42,619 nt of DNA from Candidatus Rifleibacteriota bacterium (lineage in GTDB: Bacteria > Muiribacteriota > Ozemobacteria > Ozemobacterales > Ozemobacteraceae), in assembly GCA_905236675.1 (NCBI GenBank), contig CAJOND010000036.1, positions 1 through 42,619 on the forward strand, written 5' to 3'. The notes under the pieces were generated by a model, which saw only the letters and a program-made list of their open reading frames with translations, did no database searches and was not told where the DNA came from. How positions within the stretch are numbered: position 1 is the first letter of the stretch; every line of letters begins with the position of its first letter. Shown here piece by piece: positions 1 through 7,952 of the stretch. A program made the position numbers and the translations under genes.

Positions 1-903
1 TACAACCTTTTTCGGGCTAGCTAAGTTATAGCCACCACCAATATTAACAGCAAAAACATCATAAGTGCCTAATTCTGCTATGCAAAGATCACAGGTTAAA
101 TTTTCGACCTTTGCTGCATAGGTAGTGCCATTCTTTTGATTAACAGCAAAAGCCATAAGATTAGTTGAGTTTGAATTAGCACCATAACCTGTTAATGTGC
201 ATTCAAGAGTATGAACAGATGTAACGGAAGTTAGAGTCAGATCATCTGCTTTCCAGCTGAGATTTTTGCTTGAATCTGTTGTGGCTTTATCTATAGAAGC
301 TGTAACTTTAACACTCTTTTTTAATTCGTAACCGGATGAAATAACCTTTAAAATATATGGAGTGGAACTTGCTGGAACATAGTTTATTGAATAGTTACCG
401 CTTCCGTCTGTTGCAGAACAAAAAGAAGTGTTTTCTATGTAGACTATGGCATTTGTATTACCGCCTGTTACAGTTCCTGTAATCGTTCCGAAGGGCATAA
501 GTGTCAGGTCTGGTTGTACAACTACATTGCTTCTTACTGCTAATTTGGTTACAATTTGGGCTTTATCGGCTGTTAAAGCTGATAGAGTGTAGTCTCCAAA
601 AGGAACATTAACAAAAGTATATTGCCCTTTATTGTTTGTAATGGTATCAAATTCTGTATTATCACCATTTGTAGCAAGTCTATCAACCAGAGATTTAACT
701 GGTGTGGTCGAAGAAAGAACCAATTTTACGTTGGCATTTGCCACTGGATTGTTAGATGAATCAACAACTACACCACTAACCTTTGCATTGCCTGAAAGGT
801 TTGAAGCAGCAGGGTTAGAATGACCTCCGCCTCCGCCGCAGCCTAATGAAAAGACTGCTATAGCAAGCAAAGTCAAAATGAAACACAAAGCCTTTCGTTT
901 CAT
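1..903 (-). CDS. Secreted lipoprotein with carboxypeptidase-regulatory-like repeats (3' end outside window)
   Basis: The reverse-strand frame is open for 301 codons from ATG at 903 to the window edge, so the C-terminus is missing. The N-terminus is a lipoprotein signal (MKRK, hydrophobic core, then SLG-C followed by five glycines), which suggests anchoring in the envelope. Two segments (GVVVDSSNNPVANVKL... and later GTITGTVTGG...YVPASSTPYILKV) have the alternating pattern of CarboxypepD_reg/transthyretin-like beta-sandwich modules: G-x-V, D-G-Y-T and VPFGDYTL signatures. A good ribosome site, GGGAG (complement of 912-916), lies 7-8 nt upstream of the start. It is divergent from the SH3 gene at 1324. 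Such proteins usually act as surface adhesins or scaffolds. No enzyme domain is visible, and the specific role is unknown. Confidence 0.8.
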   Translation of the reverse strand, partial: MKRKALCFILTLLAIAVFSLGCGGGGGHSNPAASNLSGNAKVSGVVVDSSNNPVANANVKLVLSSTTPVKSLVDRLATNGDNTEFDTITNNKGQYTFVNVPFGDYTLSALTADKAQIVTKLAVRSNVVVQPDLTLMPFGTITGTVTGGNTNAIVYIENTSFCSATDGSGNYSINYVPASSTPYILKVISSGYELKKSVKVTASIDKATTDSSKNLSWKADDLTLTSVTSVHTLECTLTGYGANSNSTNLMAFAVNQKNGTTYAAKVENLTCDLCIAELGTYDVFAVNIGGGYNLASPKKVV

Positions 904-1065
904 ATGTTTAACTCCCTTTTCTATATTTTTCTATTAAATCTTTATTTTTCAACTTTATTATGTAGTAATCTCCAACTTCTCGTTTTTAGTCTTTAAACTC
1001 TACAAGAAATGCGAAGAGATAATAGCTAATAAGCAACAACTACATTAATTGCAATCTGGTTAAAG

Positions 1066-1092
1066 ATTACAATACTAACGTTATATTGTAAT
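1066..1092. promoter_or_regulatory. Near-perfect palindrome, possible operator
   Basis: Arms ATTACAATA (1066-1074) and TATTGTAAT (1084-1092) are exact reverse complements. The spacer is a C followed by the self-complementary octamer TAACGTTA. The whole is a 27-bp palindrome with one bulged base. It has no T-tract and lies mid-way between divergent genes, which fits a protein-binding site better than a terminator. Confidence 0.4.
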
Positions 1093-1182
1093 ATATTTAA
1101 GTGTACTATTCAAGTTTTTTGATTTGCTGTAGAGGGAACAAACCAAGTATTCTTTTATGTATTGTTCCAGCTTTTTCAATAC

Positions 1183-1202
1183 TTTGTAATAACGATTACG
1201 AA
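1183..1202. promoter_or_regulatory. Second short palindrome, possible operator
   Basis: TTTGTAAT (1183-1190), AACG, ATTACGAA (1195-1202): 7 of 8 arm positions are complementary. It lies about 40 bp upstream of the -35 box of the rightward promoter and shares GTAAT/ATTAC elements with the palindrome at 1066. Confidence 0.3.
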
Positions 1203-1238
1203 TTATAATGCTTTTGCCTGATTTTATTAATTTATAGA

Positions 1239-1267
1239 TTGACTGCTTTGATTATATAAATTAGAAT
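1239..1267 (+). promoter_or_regulatory. Sigma-70-type promoter for the SH3-protein gene
   Basis: TTGACT (1239-1244), 17-nt spacer, TAGAAT (1262-1267); each box matches 5 of 6 consensus bases. The predicted start near 1274 leaves a leader of about 50 nt before GTG 1324. Confidence 0.6.
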
Positions 1268-1323
1268 TAAACATAATTCATAATTGAATTACTCTATCGA
1301 TGTTAATATTTAAGGAGAGTAAT

Positions 1324-2664
1324 GTGAAAAAGTTTATATTTTTAGTAGGTCTTTTTAGCTTGATTAGTTTTACTGCCGAATGTGTAAGACTTCCGAACAT
1401 ACATAAAACAGCTTCTTCTTCAAAAGTAAAAAAAGCAACCACAGAAGAAAGCTCCTCTGCTGCTAAAGAGTCTCAGCAACCTAGTTTAGCTAATTTACCT
1501 GATGGGAAAGCTTTTGTTGGAGTTAATACTTATTTGGCTTTGAGAGATGAACCATTTGGAAAAATCGTAGCACGATTATATAACAATGAAGAAATCCTTA
1601 TCGTAAACCGTGATGGCGACTGGTATGAAGTTGAAAGTGAAAAGGGAAGCGGTTGGATATATGGAAAATGTGTATATGACTCTCCTAATTCAAATCCTAA
1701 TGGTTCTGCCTCTACCACTAATAGTAATGAAGATGATGACGATGAAAATGATGACGATGAAAATGATGTAAGTTCTAATAAAGGTAATGGAACTTACAAC
1801 TATTTCACTTTTACTGAACCAGGTGATTATAAGTTTATTTTTACTTCTTCAACAGATAACGGTTCTCAAGAAACAGAAACTACTTCAGATACAAGTTCTA
1901 AGAAAACGGAAAGCGCTTCAAATACAACTTCTAAGAAAACAAAAACTACTAAAAAAACAACTTCGAAAAAATCTTCTACTACAAAAAAGACAGCTAAAAA
2001 TACAGATAATAAAAAATCTAAGTCAGATTCTAAGAGCAACAAAAGTATTGATAAAAACGATAATTTGCAGGCTGCTCAAGTCTGGGTCGATAAAGTATTT
2101 GCTGAAATATTAAAATACAAATGTTTGCATAAAGCACCTAAAGCAAATAAATTTGAAGAAATAAAGAAAAAGAAACGTATTTCCTGTACAAAGTCTTCTT
2201 CTATTGTATTTCAACAGGCTGGTATGATTCCAAAAGGTAAAATTGTTGGTCACACAAGAAATGGACTGAGAGGACATTCTGGTGACAGTTTTGATAAAGC
2301 ATTAAAAAAATCAGTTACTAATCCTCAGTATTTAATCAAGGGTACCTGCGATATTGTTATGGTTATGAAACCATATAAAAAATTGCCAAAATGGTTACAA
2401 CAAAAAGGTATTTACTATATCCAGGAATCAAATGCTTGTGTTTCAGCTGGCAATGGTAGAATTTATTCTTGTAACCAGACTGGTAAGCGCTATACTCGTA
2501 GAAGTATGTTTTATAGAAAAAGCGGTTACTGTATGTCACGCGACATTTTGTTTGCATTTGTTCCTAGAACAAATGGTAAATCTAACGTTCCTAAAAATTG
2601 TAAATATAAAGTTAAAGCAGCATGGGGCAAAGGTTCTAGCAAGATTGTTGATGTTAAAAAATAA
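1324..2664 (+). CDS. Secreted SH3-domain protein with low-complexity linkers and conserved Cys-containing C-terminal domain
   Basis: I chose GTG 1324 because AAGGAG (1312-1317) sits 6 nt upstream and the product then begins with a normal signal peptide (MKKFIFLVGLFSLISFTA); an ATG at 1300 would place that ribosome site inside the gene. From this start (446 aa): signal to about residue 20; bacterial SH3 domain about 63-120 (YLALRDEPFGKI, GDWYEVE, GSGWIYGKCV); Asp/Glu-rich stretch about 136-149; Ser/Thr/Lys-rich linker about 185-245; C-terminal domain about 250-446. That last domain has Cys288 in SCTKSSSIVFQQAG, which loosely resembles the Cys helix of NlpC/P60 papain-fold hydrolases, but I see no clear catalytic His. 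A paralogue at 10694 is broken. The following beta-propeller gene lies 103 nt downstream. Probable cell-wall-binding envelope protein; enzymatic role unproven. Confidence 0.85.
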   Translation: MKKFIFLVGLFSLISFTAECVRLPNIHKTASSSKVKKATTEESSSAAKESQQPSLANLPDGKAFVGVNTYLALRDEPFGKIVARLYNNEEILIVNRDGDWYEVESEKGSGWIYGKCVYDSPNSNPNGSASTTNSNEDDDDENDDDENDVSSNKGNGTYNYFTFTEPGDYKFIFTSSTDNGSQETETTSDTSSKKTESASNTTSKKTKTTKKTTSKKSSTTKKTAKNTDNKKSKSDSKSNKSIDKNDNLQAAQVWVDKVFAEILKYKCLHKAPKANKFEEIKKKKRISCTKSSSIVFQQAGMIPKGKIVGHTRNGLRGHSGDSFDKALKKSVTNPQYLIKGTCDIVMVMKPYKKLPKWLQQKGIYYIQESNACVSAGNGRIYSCNQTGKRYTRRSMFYRKSGYCMSRDILFAFVPRTNGKSNVPKNCKYKVKAAWGKGSSKIVDVKK

Positions 2665-2767
2665 TTCTGGAAATTAATTAACACTTATAATCTAAGAAAA
2701 CCTAATATCACATTGCGGTTATATAACTATGAAATTTGCATGGCTTAAAAATAAGGTGTGAAAGAAT

Positions 2768-4057
2768 ATGCGTTTAAATAAAATTTTCTTAATGGTTTCG
2801 TTTATATTGCTATCATCTGGTTCCTGCTTTGCAGATGTGTCAGTGCCTTATGGAGAAGGAGCCGGAAAAGTAGATTATATAAATTCTAATAAATATGTAG
2901 AACTTGAAGAACCTCTACCGTCTGGTCCATTAACATTTCGAATTGTTGACAACAAAATTTGGGTTGCTGATAGTGTTGGCGGAAAGTTAATGCAATTTGA
3001 TAATAAAGGTAAACTAATCTCTGAGTTTTCTATTCTTCCTGATGGAATCAAACCTTATGTAATTGACGAAGATGGCTTTCCATTATCAAACATTCTTATA
3101 GATGATATTGCACCTGTATTAGGGCAGTATGGTGACTTGAAAGCCTGGTGGATAGTTGATAGTGGCAATAATAGGTTGTTAAAGTTTTCCGCAGACGGGA
3201 AACCTCTTGCCCTTTTGCAGGATCAGGATTTTGGACAGCTTTACAGAGTAGAAGTAGGTACTGGTGGTCACTTATTTGTTGCAGATAAAGGAAATAACGT
3301 TATTTACGTTTATGATTCTGAAGGCAATCTTTTAAGCGAACAGAACTGGGAAGGTTCTGGAATGTCAGTAGCTGGAAAAGAAGATAATCTTTACAGATTA
3401 ATATATTTTAATGAAGAAAAAAGATATATGCTAGTTACTACCGATGTAGAAGGTAAAGTAATAAAAGCAAAAGCTCTAGATGTTGAAATGCTTAATCCTG
3501 AACTATTGTGGGTTGATGAAGTAAAAGAAGAAGCTGTTATTACTTATACTCCTAAAACTGGTCTCGAAGATGATTTAGACAATGAAGACTTAGAAGATAT
3601 TGCGGTTGCTCAACTTACTAGTCCTGAAGGCGGTAATTCTAAAGAAAGTTCTGAAGAACTTGAAGAATTAAAAGAAACAGAAAATAAAGAAGACCCAGAA
3701 GTTGCAGAAGTTTCAGAAGTTTCAGATTCGGAAGAAGACTCGGAAGACTCGGAAGACTCAGAAGAATCAGAAGACTCTGCAAATCCCGAAGATACTGAAG
3801 ATACAGATGTTGAAGAAGTCGCAGAAAATATAGAAGATACAAAAGTCACTCAACCTGCTGATTTAAATAGAGATTATGAAATAATAAGAGTGGGTTTTGA
3901 TGGAAACGTTAAAGCTAGTGGCAAGCTTTCTGCACCATTTTCTATGAATCGTTTCATTGAACATGCCAATTACGAAGATGTTTATATTGGAAAGTGCAAT
4001 TATATGGAGGCTCCAAAAGGGAACTTTGAAATTATACCTTTTGAAATGCCTCAATAG
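2768..4057 (+). CDS. Secreted beta-propeller (NHL-like) protein with long acidic insert
   Basis: 429 aa. The start ATG follows AAGGTG with 8-9 nt spacing, an arrangement repeated at its paralogue (12016). A signal peptide (MRLNKIFLMVSFILLSSGSCFA) is followed by blade-like repeats: IWVADSVGGKLMQFDNKG, WWIVDSGNNRLLKFSADG, LFVADKGNNVIYVYDSEG, the D-S-x-N-x-(L/I)-x-x-F/Y-D/S-x-x-G pattern of NHL blades. Residues about 265-365 are an acidic Ser/Asp/Glu-rich tract (many EDSED units), probably disordered, inserted before the last blade (YEIIRVGFDGNVKA). It is the second gene of the duplicated cassette and ends 17 nt from a convergent pilin-like gene. Likely secreted; ligand and function unknown. Confidence 0.85.
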   Translation: MRLNKIFLMVSFILLSSGSCFADVSVPYGEGAGKVDYINSNKYVELEEPLPSGPLTFRIVDNKIWVADSVGGKLMQFDNKGKLISEFSILPDGIKPYVIDEDGFPLSNILIDDIAPVLGQYGDLKAWWIVDSGNNRLLKFSADGKPLALLQDQDFGQLYRVEVGTGGHLFVADKGNNVIYVYDSEGNLLSEQNWEGSGMSVAGKEDNLYRLIYFNEEKRYMLVTTDVEGKVIKAKALDVEMLNPELLWVDEVKEEAVITYTPKTGLEDDLDNEDLEDIAVAQLTSPEGGNSKESSEELEELKETENKEDPEVAEVSEVSDSEEDSEDSEDSEESEDSANPEDTEDTDVEEVAENIEDTKVTQPADLNRDYEIIRVGFDGNVKASGKLSAPFSMNRFIEHANYEDVYIGKCNYMEAPKGNFEIIPFEMPQ

Positions 4058-4074
4058 TTAGCAAAATATAAATA

Positions 4075-4617
4075 TTAGTGATTTAAAACTATAAGTCTCT
4101 TTAGGGTGTAGGTTGCAACATCTCCTTTTTGTGAACCTACATCTAGTTCTACCCACATTCCGTGACTTTCGGTTAGTCTATTGTCTTTTTTATCTTCAGT
4201 ACTTACTACTATATGAGTAAATTGAAGATTTACAGGATGTCCTTTGGCAAAATAGTTTTTTTCATTAATATCTTTTCCGATTACCTGGCGATAGACACCA
4301 TCAAGACTATTTGGAACATAATCATAAATAAACGTAATATCTCCTAAAGTGCTACTTCTACTATTAAAAAGCCATTTAGCGTTATTGGATTTTTCATTAC
4401 AATCAGGACTTTGAATTGCTGTAGCCTTTATTAAATCATATTCTATCTGGCTCATTAAAATGTTTGCTGTTTCCATATTGTCTTGATGAGTTAATGCATT
4501 AGCAGATTCCTTCATTCCAGATGAAAAGATTTTTAAAACTACAGATAAAAGAATAAATGCCAAAACAATAGCAATACTCATTTCGATAAGTGTTATTGCT
4601 GATTTTGTTTTTTTCAT
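4075..4617 (-). CDS. Minor pilin / pseudopilin-like protein (GspJ/PilW-like position)
   Basis: 180 aa. The N-terminus KSAITLIEMSIAIVLAFILL is a class III prepilin signal: a short positive leader, a cleavage site before I-T-L-I-E with the invariant Glu at +5, then a hydrophobic helix. Ala replaces the usual Gly at -1. It is the last gene of the leftward operon; its ATG overlaps the preceding stop as ATGA (4614-4617), which implies translational coupling. The length and position after a PilV/GspI-like gene resemble GspJ-type minor pseudopilins. The soluble domain is not recognisable to me. No prepilin peptidase, assembly ATPase or secretin gene lies in the window, so assembly would depend on genes elsewhere. 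Confidence 0.8.
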   Translation of the reverse strand: MKKTKSAITLIEMSIAIVLAFILLSVVLKIFSSGMKESANALTHQDNMETANILMSQIEYDLIKATAIQSPDCNEKSNNAKWLFNSRSSTLGDITFIYDYVPNSLDGVYRQVIGKDINEKNYFAKGHPVNLQFTHIVVSTEDKKDNRLTESHGMWVELDVGSQKGDVATYTLKRLIVLNH

Positions 4618-5099
4618 AGTTCAGATCTTAGCTCCGAAATTTCTACAACAGAATTTTGGGTTTTCCCAGGTTCCAACCATTCTATTTTTACTGTAAATAA
4701 TTTATATTTATAAGGTAATTCTTTCATTTCTATATCTTTAATTGAAAGAGTCTTTTCTTTAATTAGTTTTTTGAAAGTCGGATCTATATCGTTTAAGTTA
4801 ATCGGGGCATTATCTTTTAATTTTATTAATTCATTATTGGTAAAATTTAATTTTAGTTTATCTAGTTTATCATTTCCTTCTATTAATTCTGGGCTGTTAA
4901 AAGGAATTAAATTACAATAAGCTATGATATTAGAAGCATATTGTCTTGCAGTAAGTTCGTTTCTATTATGTATTGTTCCAGAGTTCCCTTTAGACATAAT
5001 AGTAAAAATCGGTATTAGTAATATCAATAGAATAATACTTGCAATACATACTTCAATTAAAGAAAAGCCATGGTTGTTAATCTTCATTGTGTTTTTCAT
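4614..5099 (-). CDS. Minor pilin / pseudopilin-like protein (GspI/PilV-like)
   Basis: 161 aa. NHGFSLIEVCIASIILLILL is a textbook prepilin motif: G|FSLIE with Glu at +5 and a hydrophobic stretch. The start ATG overlaps the stop of the 779-aa gene as TAATG; a second in-frame Met four codons later is also possible. The pattern VCIASIILLILLIPIF is typical of PilV/GspI-type minor pilins, which with GspJ- and GspK-like partners form the tip complex that primes pilus or pseudopilus assembly. This gene order (K-like, I-like, J-like) supports that reading. The globular part is poorly conserved by eye. Confidence 0.82.
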   Translation of the reverse strand: MKNTMKINNHGFSLIEVCIASIILLILLIPIFTIMSKGNSGTIHNRNELTARQYASNIIAYCNLIPFNSPELIEGNDKLDKLKLNFTNNELIKLKDNAPINLNDIDPTFKKLIKEKTLSIKDIEMKELPYKYKLFTVKIEWLEPGKTQNSVVEISELRSEL

Positions 5100-7438
5100 T
5101 ATTTTAAAATTTTCGGATTATCTTCTAGATTAAACATAAGCATACTTTTTTCTTCTTCTGTGTTTTTATATGGAATTGCAGATAAAAGATTGTTATAATT
5201 TAGCTTAAGACCTCTCATCATTGCTTTTATGCCATTTTCACCGCTATGGATTTTTTTCATAACGACATTTCCATTTACTTCTAGATATTGAGTATTTCCT
5301 CTTCCTTCCAGAATAACCTGACCGCCTTTACTGAATAAAGAAGCATCTAATCTATTTACTTTATCATCAATAATAATATCTTTATTTTCACCTAAGGTAA
5401 TCAATGTTAAACATTTTTTATTATCATCCATCTCAGACATGATGTCAGATTTTATGCGAAGATTACCATTTGATAAAATAATACCTCCATGACTTATCAG
5501 CTTCATTCCTCTAAGATTCAATATTAAATCTGTATCTTCAGATTCGTTATTAATATATAACCAACCATTAAAATTCAACTTGTTTTTAACTAATATGCCT
5601 TTATTTTTTAAGAAATTAATAAAGTCTATTTCTACTTCATTTGGATAAAAACAGTCTATACTTTTAAAATCAGGTTCAGTTGATGTGAATGTTAATGTAT
5701 GGGCAATTCTGTAGTTTCTTCCTTTTTCAATGCCATTAATATTCAGCTTGTCTACATTTAGGAATTCACCGATTTGTCCAAGTTTTGCATCAGGATAAAT
5801 ATTATTATATTTTGCTTCTTTTGTATTTGGAACATCTATAAATATATCTTTATCCTTTTTCTTAAATAGCTTTTTAAATTCATCGCCCTCAAGCAAATTA
5901 TTTTTAAATGGAAATTCTTCGGTGTGATTTAAGGCGTAAGCATAACCTTTATTATAATTATCAAATTCAATCTTAGAAGAAAATTCTTGCAGATAATGAT
6001 CAAATTCTAATTTATTTTTTGAATGTTCATCTCTATATCTGAAGGCAAAATCGGTTAAATCTTCATCGTATAAAGAGTCTCTTTCACTCTCTTCTTCGTC
6101 TTCAATTTCTTTTAAAGATTCATAATTATAAGATGAAGCTTCTTTAAAATCATGATTTGAAGGGTAATTTCCCAAAATATCATATTCAAAGTCTTCGTCA
6201 CCAAATCTAAACTGTTTTACGGCTGCATATTTAGCATCTACATATCCAAAAACTAAGGTTGGTGAAGGATTCATATCTGTACCATAAAGTCTGAAAATCG
6301 AACTAAGTTTATCTGTATCTGATCCTCCTACATAATCAAAATATGTATTGTAATCATCATCATCAATATCTTCATCTTCCAGAGCATCATCCATATTATC
6401 TGGTTCATCATCATTATCAATTTCATTACAAAGTCCAAAATTAGCAGTAAGAAGACCAACGTTTTCTCCCCATCTATCAAAGTCTTCTTTAACTGTTTGA
6501 TTTTTCCAATACCCTGTATCTTCATTATAAAAGAACTGAAATCCTTCTCCCAAAGGGCTTCTTTTATCTGATTCTCCAAAAGCCAAGCCTAATTTAATCC
6601 CTTTATCTTCTCCAAAATTACCACCACCTAAGAATATTAAACCTCTAGATGATTCTATTATTTTATTAAAAGATTTTAAATTTTTATTAATAGGCTCTTC
6701 ATTTTTTCCATGATTATTTAATATCCAAGGATTGTAATTATTAGAGTTTTTATCGTTTAAAATGCCATTGGCATTGGTATCTACCACATTAAAACGTTCT
6801 AAATCTTCCTCATTTCCGTCTAAAGCATCATCAATATATAAAGAAAAACGGGATAATACAGGTATTATATTTGCAACTACATTAACATCTGAAACAAAAT
6901 GATAAGATTCTTTATTTCTTTCTTTGCTAGTATTATTTTTGCCTGGCATTGCATAAGAAAAGTTCATGAATATGTGAATTAAACCATATTTTTCTCTTGA
7001 ATAGGGATTTTGGTTATTGACGTCAATAGCTTTGAAATCATCTTTAAAAACTTGCCAATAAAGCTTTTCTATTTTTAAATTTCTTAAGCTGGATTTGGCA
7101 GCTATTAAATCTAATATATTTTTGCTATCATTTAATTCAGTTAAAGATTTGATTTTAGGTAGAAGGTTTTTTTCTTCTGAATCCTTAAACTCTTTTAAGG
7201 GTAAAGAAAGAATTTCTGCAATTTCATCGTTTTTATCTATTAAACGCTGGTTTAAATATTGTACGGAAAGTTTTGCAAGAGTATTTGCAAACTCTCTTGC
7301 ATATGAAGTTGAACTAAGTTTTTTTGTTGTAAATACTCTAGAAGTTGTGTTTTTTAGTAGATATCCTAAGGATCCCATAAGACCTAATACAACACATACT
7401 ACAACTATTATTATGTTCCCTTTTTTATTTTTTAGCAT
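5099..7438 (-). CDS. Very large PilX/GspK-like pilus-associated protein
   Basis: 779 aa. The N-terminus is a short basic segment and a single hydrophobic helix (KNKKGNIIIVVVCVVLGLMG, about residues 3-22), like the PilX_N/GspK start (K-G-x-x-hydrophobic). The body is far longer than typical PilX (about 200 aa) or GspK (about 320 aa). Features seen are an EF-hand-like loop at 220-229 (D-T-N-A-N-G-I-L-N-D), long acidic stretches (about 400-470), and a C-terminal part with repeated short strands (GMKLISHGGIILSNGNLRI, GQVILEGRGNTQYLEVNGNV) that suggests a beta-helix or other repetitive beta fold. No clear Shine-Dalgarno precedes ATG 7438. It is translationally coupled to two minor-pilin-like genes. 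It is probably the large tip or minor subunit of the predicted pseudopilus, but family membership is inferred. Confidence 0.7.
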   Translation of the reverse strand: MLKNKKGNIIIVVVCVVLGLMGSLGYLLKNTTSRVFTTKKLSSTSYAREFANTLAKLSVQYLNQRLIDKNDEIAEILSLPLKEFKDSEEKNLLPKIKSLTELNDSKNILDLIAAKSSLRNLKIEKLYWQVFKDDFKAIDVNNQNPYSREKYGLIHIFMNFSYAMPGKNNTSKERNKESYHFVSDVNVVANIIPVLSRFSLYIDDALDGNEEDLERFNVVDTNANGILNDKNSNNYNPWILNNHGKNEEPINKNLKSFNKIIESSRGLIFLGGGNFGEDKGIKLGLAFGESDKRSPLGEGFQFFYNEDTGYWKNQTVKEDFDRWGENVGLLTANFGLCNEIDNDDEPDNMDDALEDEDIDDDDYNTYFDYVGGSDTDKLSSIFRLYGTDMNPSPTLVFGYVDAKYAAVKQFRFGDEDFEYDILGNYPSNHDFKEASSYNYESLKEIEDEEESERDSLYDEDLTDFAFRYRDEHSKNKLEFDHYLQEFSSKIEFDNYNKGYAYALNHTEEFPFKNNLLEGDEFKKLFKKKDKDIFIDVPNTKEAKYNNIYPDAKLGQIGEFLNVDKLNINGIEKGRNYRIAHTLTFTSTEPDFKSIDCFYPNEVEIDFINFLKNKGILVKNKLNFNGWLYINNESEDTDLILNLRGMKLISHGGIILSNGNLRIKSDIMSEMDDNKKCLTLITLGENKDIIIDDKVNRLDASLFSKGGQVILEGRGNTQYLEVNGNVVMKKIHSGENGIKAMMRGLKLNYNNLLSAIPYKNTEEEKSMLMFNLEDNPKILK

Positions 7439-7467
7439 GACAAGTTTTTGTTAGAATGAATATTATA

Positions 7468-7854
7468 TTAATTTAAGTCATCTGTAACTTTTTTTACTTT
7501 TGATTTAGCTGCTGATTTATTCTGTTTAGGTACTACTTTTTTGGGATTTTTTATGCTATCAGAAGGAATACCAAAAGAAGAAACTTCATCTATATATTTC
7601 TTTTTAACCCAGCCTTTACCTGAAGTATGTTTTATTTTAAACCATTTTCCTGAAGAAGATGTTATTGCTACTTGATCATTTAAACTCAATTTAAATTTTG
7701 TTTTTGATTTTGTACTAGGTTTTTTCCTGACTTTAAGCTTTTTTTTCGAAATATTACTGTTCACATAACCATACCCTATTATTTTAGCAAAAAGACTTTC
7801 ATTAGTAGAAAAAAAAGTTAGAAATAAACAAAAAAGAATAAAGTATCTTTTCAT
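7468..7854 (-). CDS. Small secreted bacterial SH3-domain protein
   Basis: 128 aa. Signal peptide (MKRYFILFCLFLTFFSTNESLFA) followed by one SH3b domain at about 28-90: KKLKVRKKPSTKSKTKFKLS, LNDQVAITSSSGKWFKIKHTS, GKGWVKKKYI. This is the classic alternation of x-L-x-V-R-x-x-P, G-x-W-x-x-V and G-W-V. The tail is Lys/Ser-rich. GGAG lies 7 nt upstream of ATG 7854. It is the first gene of the leftward operon leading into the 779-aa pilus-like gene 29 nt later. SH3b domains commonly bind peptidoglycan, so it may anchor or guide the neighbouring filament proteins. That link is inferred from position and from the third SH3 gene family in the same cluster. Confidence 0.8.
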   Translation of the reverse strand: MKRYFILFCLFLTFFSTNESLFAKIIGYGYVNSNISKKKLKVRKKPSTKSKTKFKLSLNDQVAITSSSGKWFKIKHTSGKGWVKKKYIDEVSSFGIPSDSIKNPKKVVPKQNKSAAKSKVKKVTDDLN

Positions 7855-7910
7855 GTTAATTCTCCATTCTAAACTTTATAAAATTTTAATATAATTAATA
7901 ATACCTCTTT

Positions 7911-7946
7911 AAAAAACAACTATCTAATTTTTAGATAGTTGTTTTT
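7911..7946 (-). terminator. Rho-independent terminator after the 511-aa protein gene
   Basis: A stem of about 16 bp (left arm 7911-7927, right arm 7931-7946, TTT loop), with core ACTATCTAA pairing TTAGATAGT. T-runs flank both sides, so it can act in both directions. It lies 6 nt past the stop of the leftward gene ending at 7953. Confidence 0.8.
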
Positions 7947-7952
7947 ATGTAA

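Larger units (their letters stand above)
904..1323. other. AT-rich divergent intergenic region with operator-like palindromes
   Basis: A 420-nt space between two divergent secreted-protein genes, with no convincing ORF. It holds a good sigma-70-type promoter for the rightward gene (1239-1267) and two palindromes (1066-1092 and 1183-1202), listed separately. The rest is AT-rich without recognisable structure. Confidence 0.6.

Noticed and set aside
632..823. Open frame on the forward strand, 63 codons
   Set aside because: It is antisense to the lipoprotein gene (1-903 reverse), has no ribosome site and no family resemblance.
1787..2113. Leu/Lys/Gln-rich forward frame inside the SH3 gene
   Set aside because: A shifted reading of the Ser/Thr/Lys repeat linker; no start signal and low complexity.
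1724..3790. GATGA/GAAGA repeats considered as a CRISPR array or minisatellite
   Set aside because: Units are codon-length, lie within long open frames and have no spacer structure.
3610..3849. Ser-rich reverse-strand open frames opposite the acidic tract of the first propeller gene
   Set aside because: GAA/GAC/TCA repeats on the coding strand automatically give open Ser/Leu-rich antisense frames.
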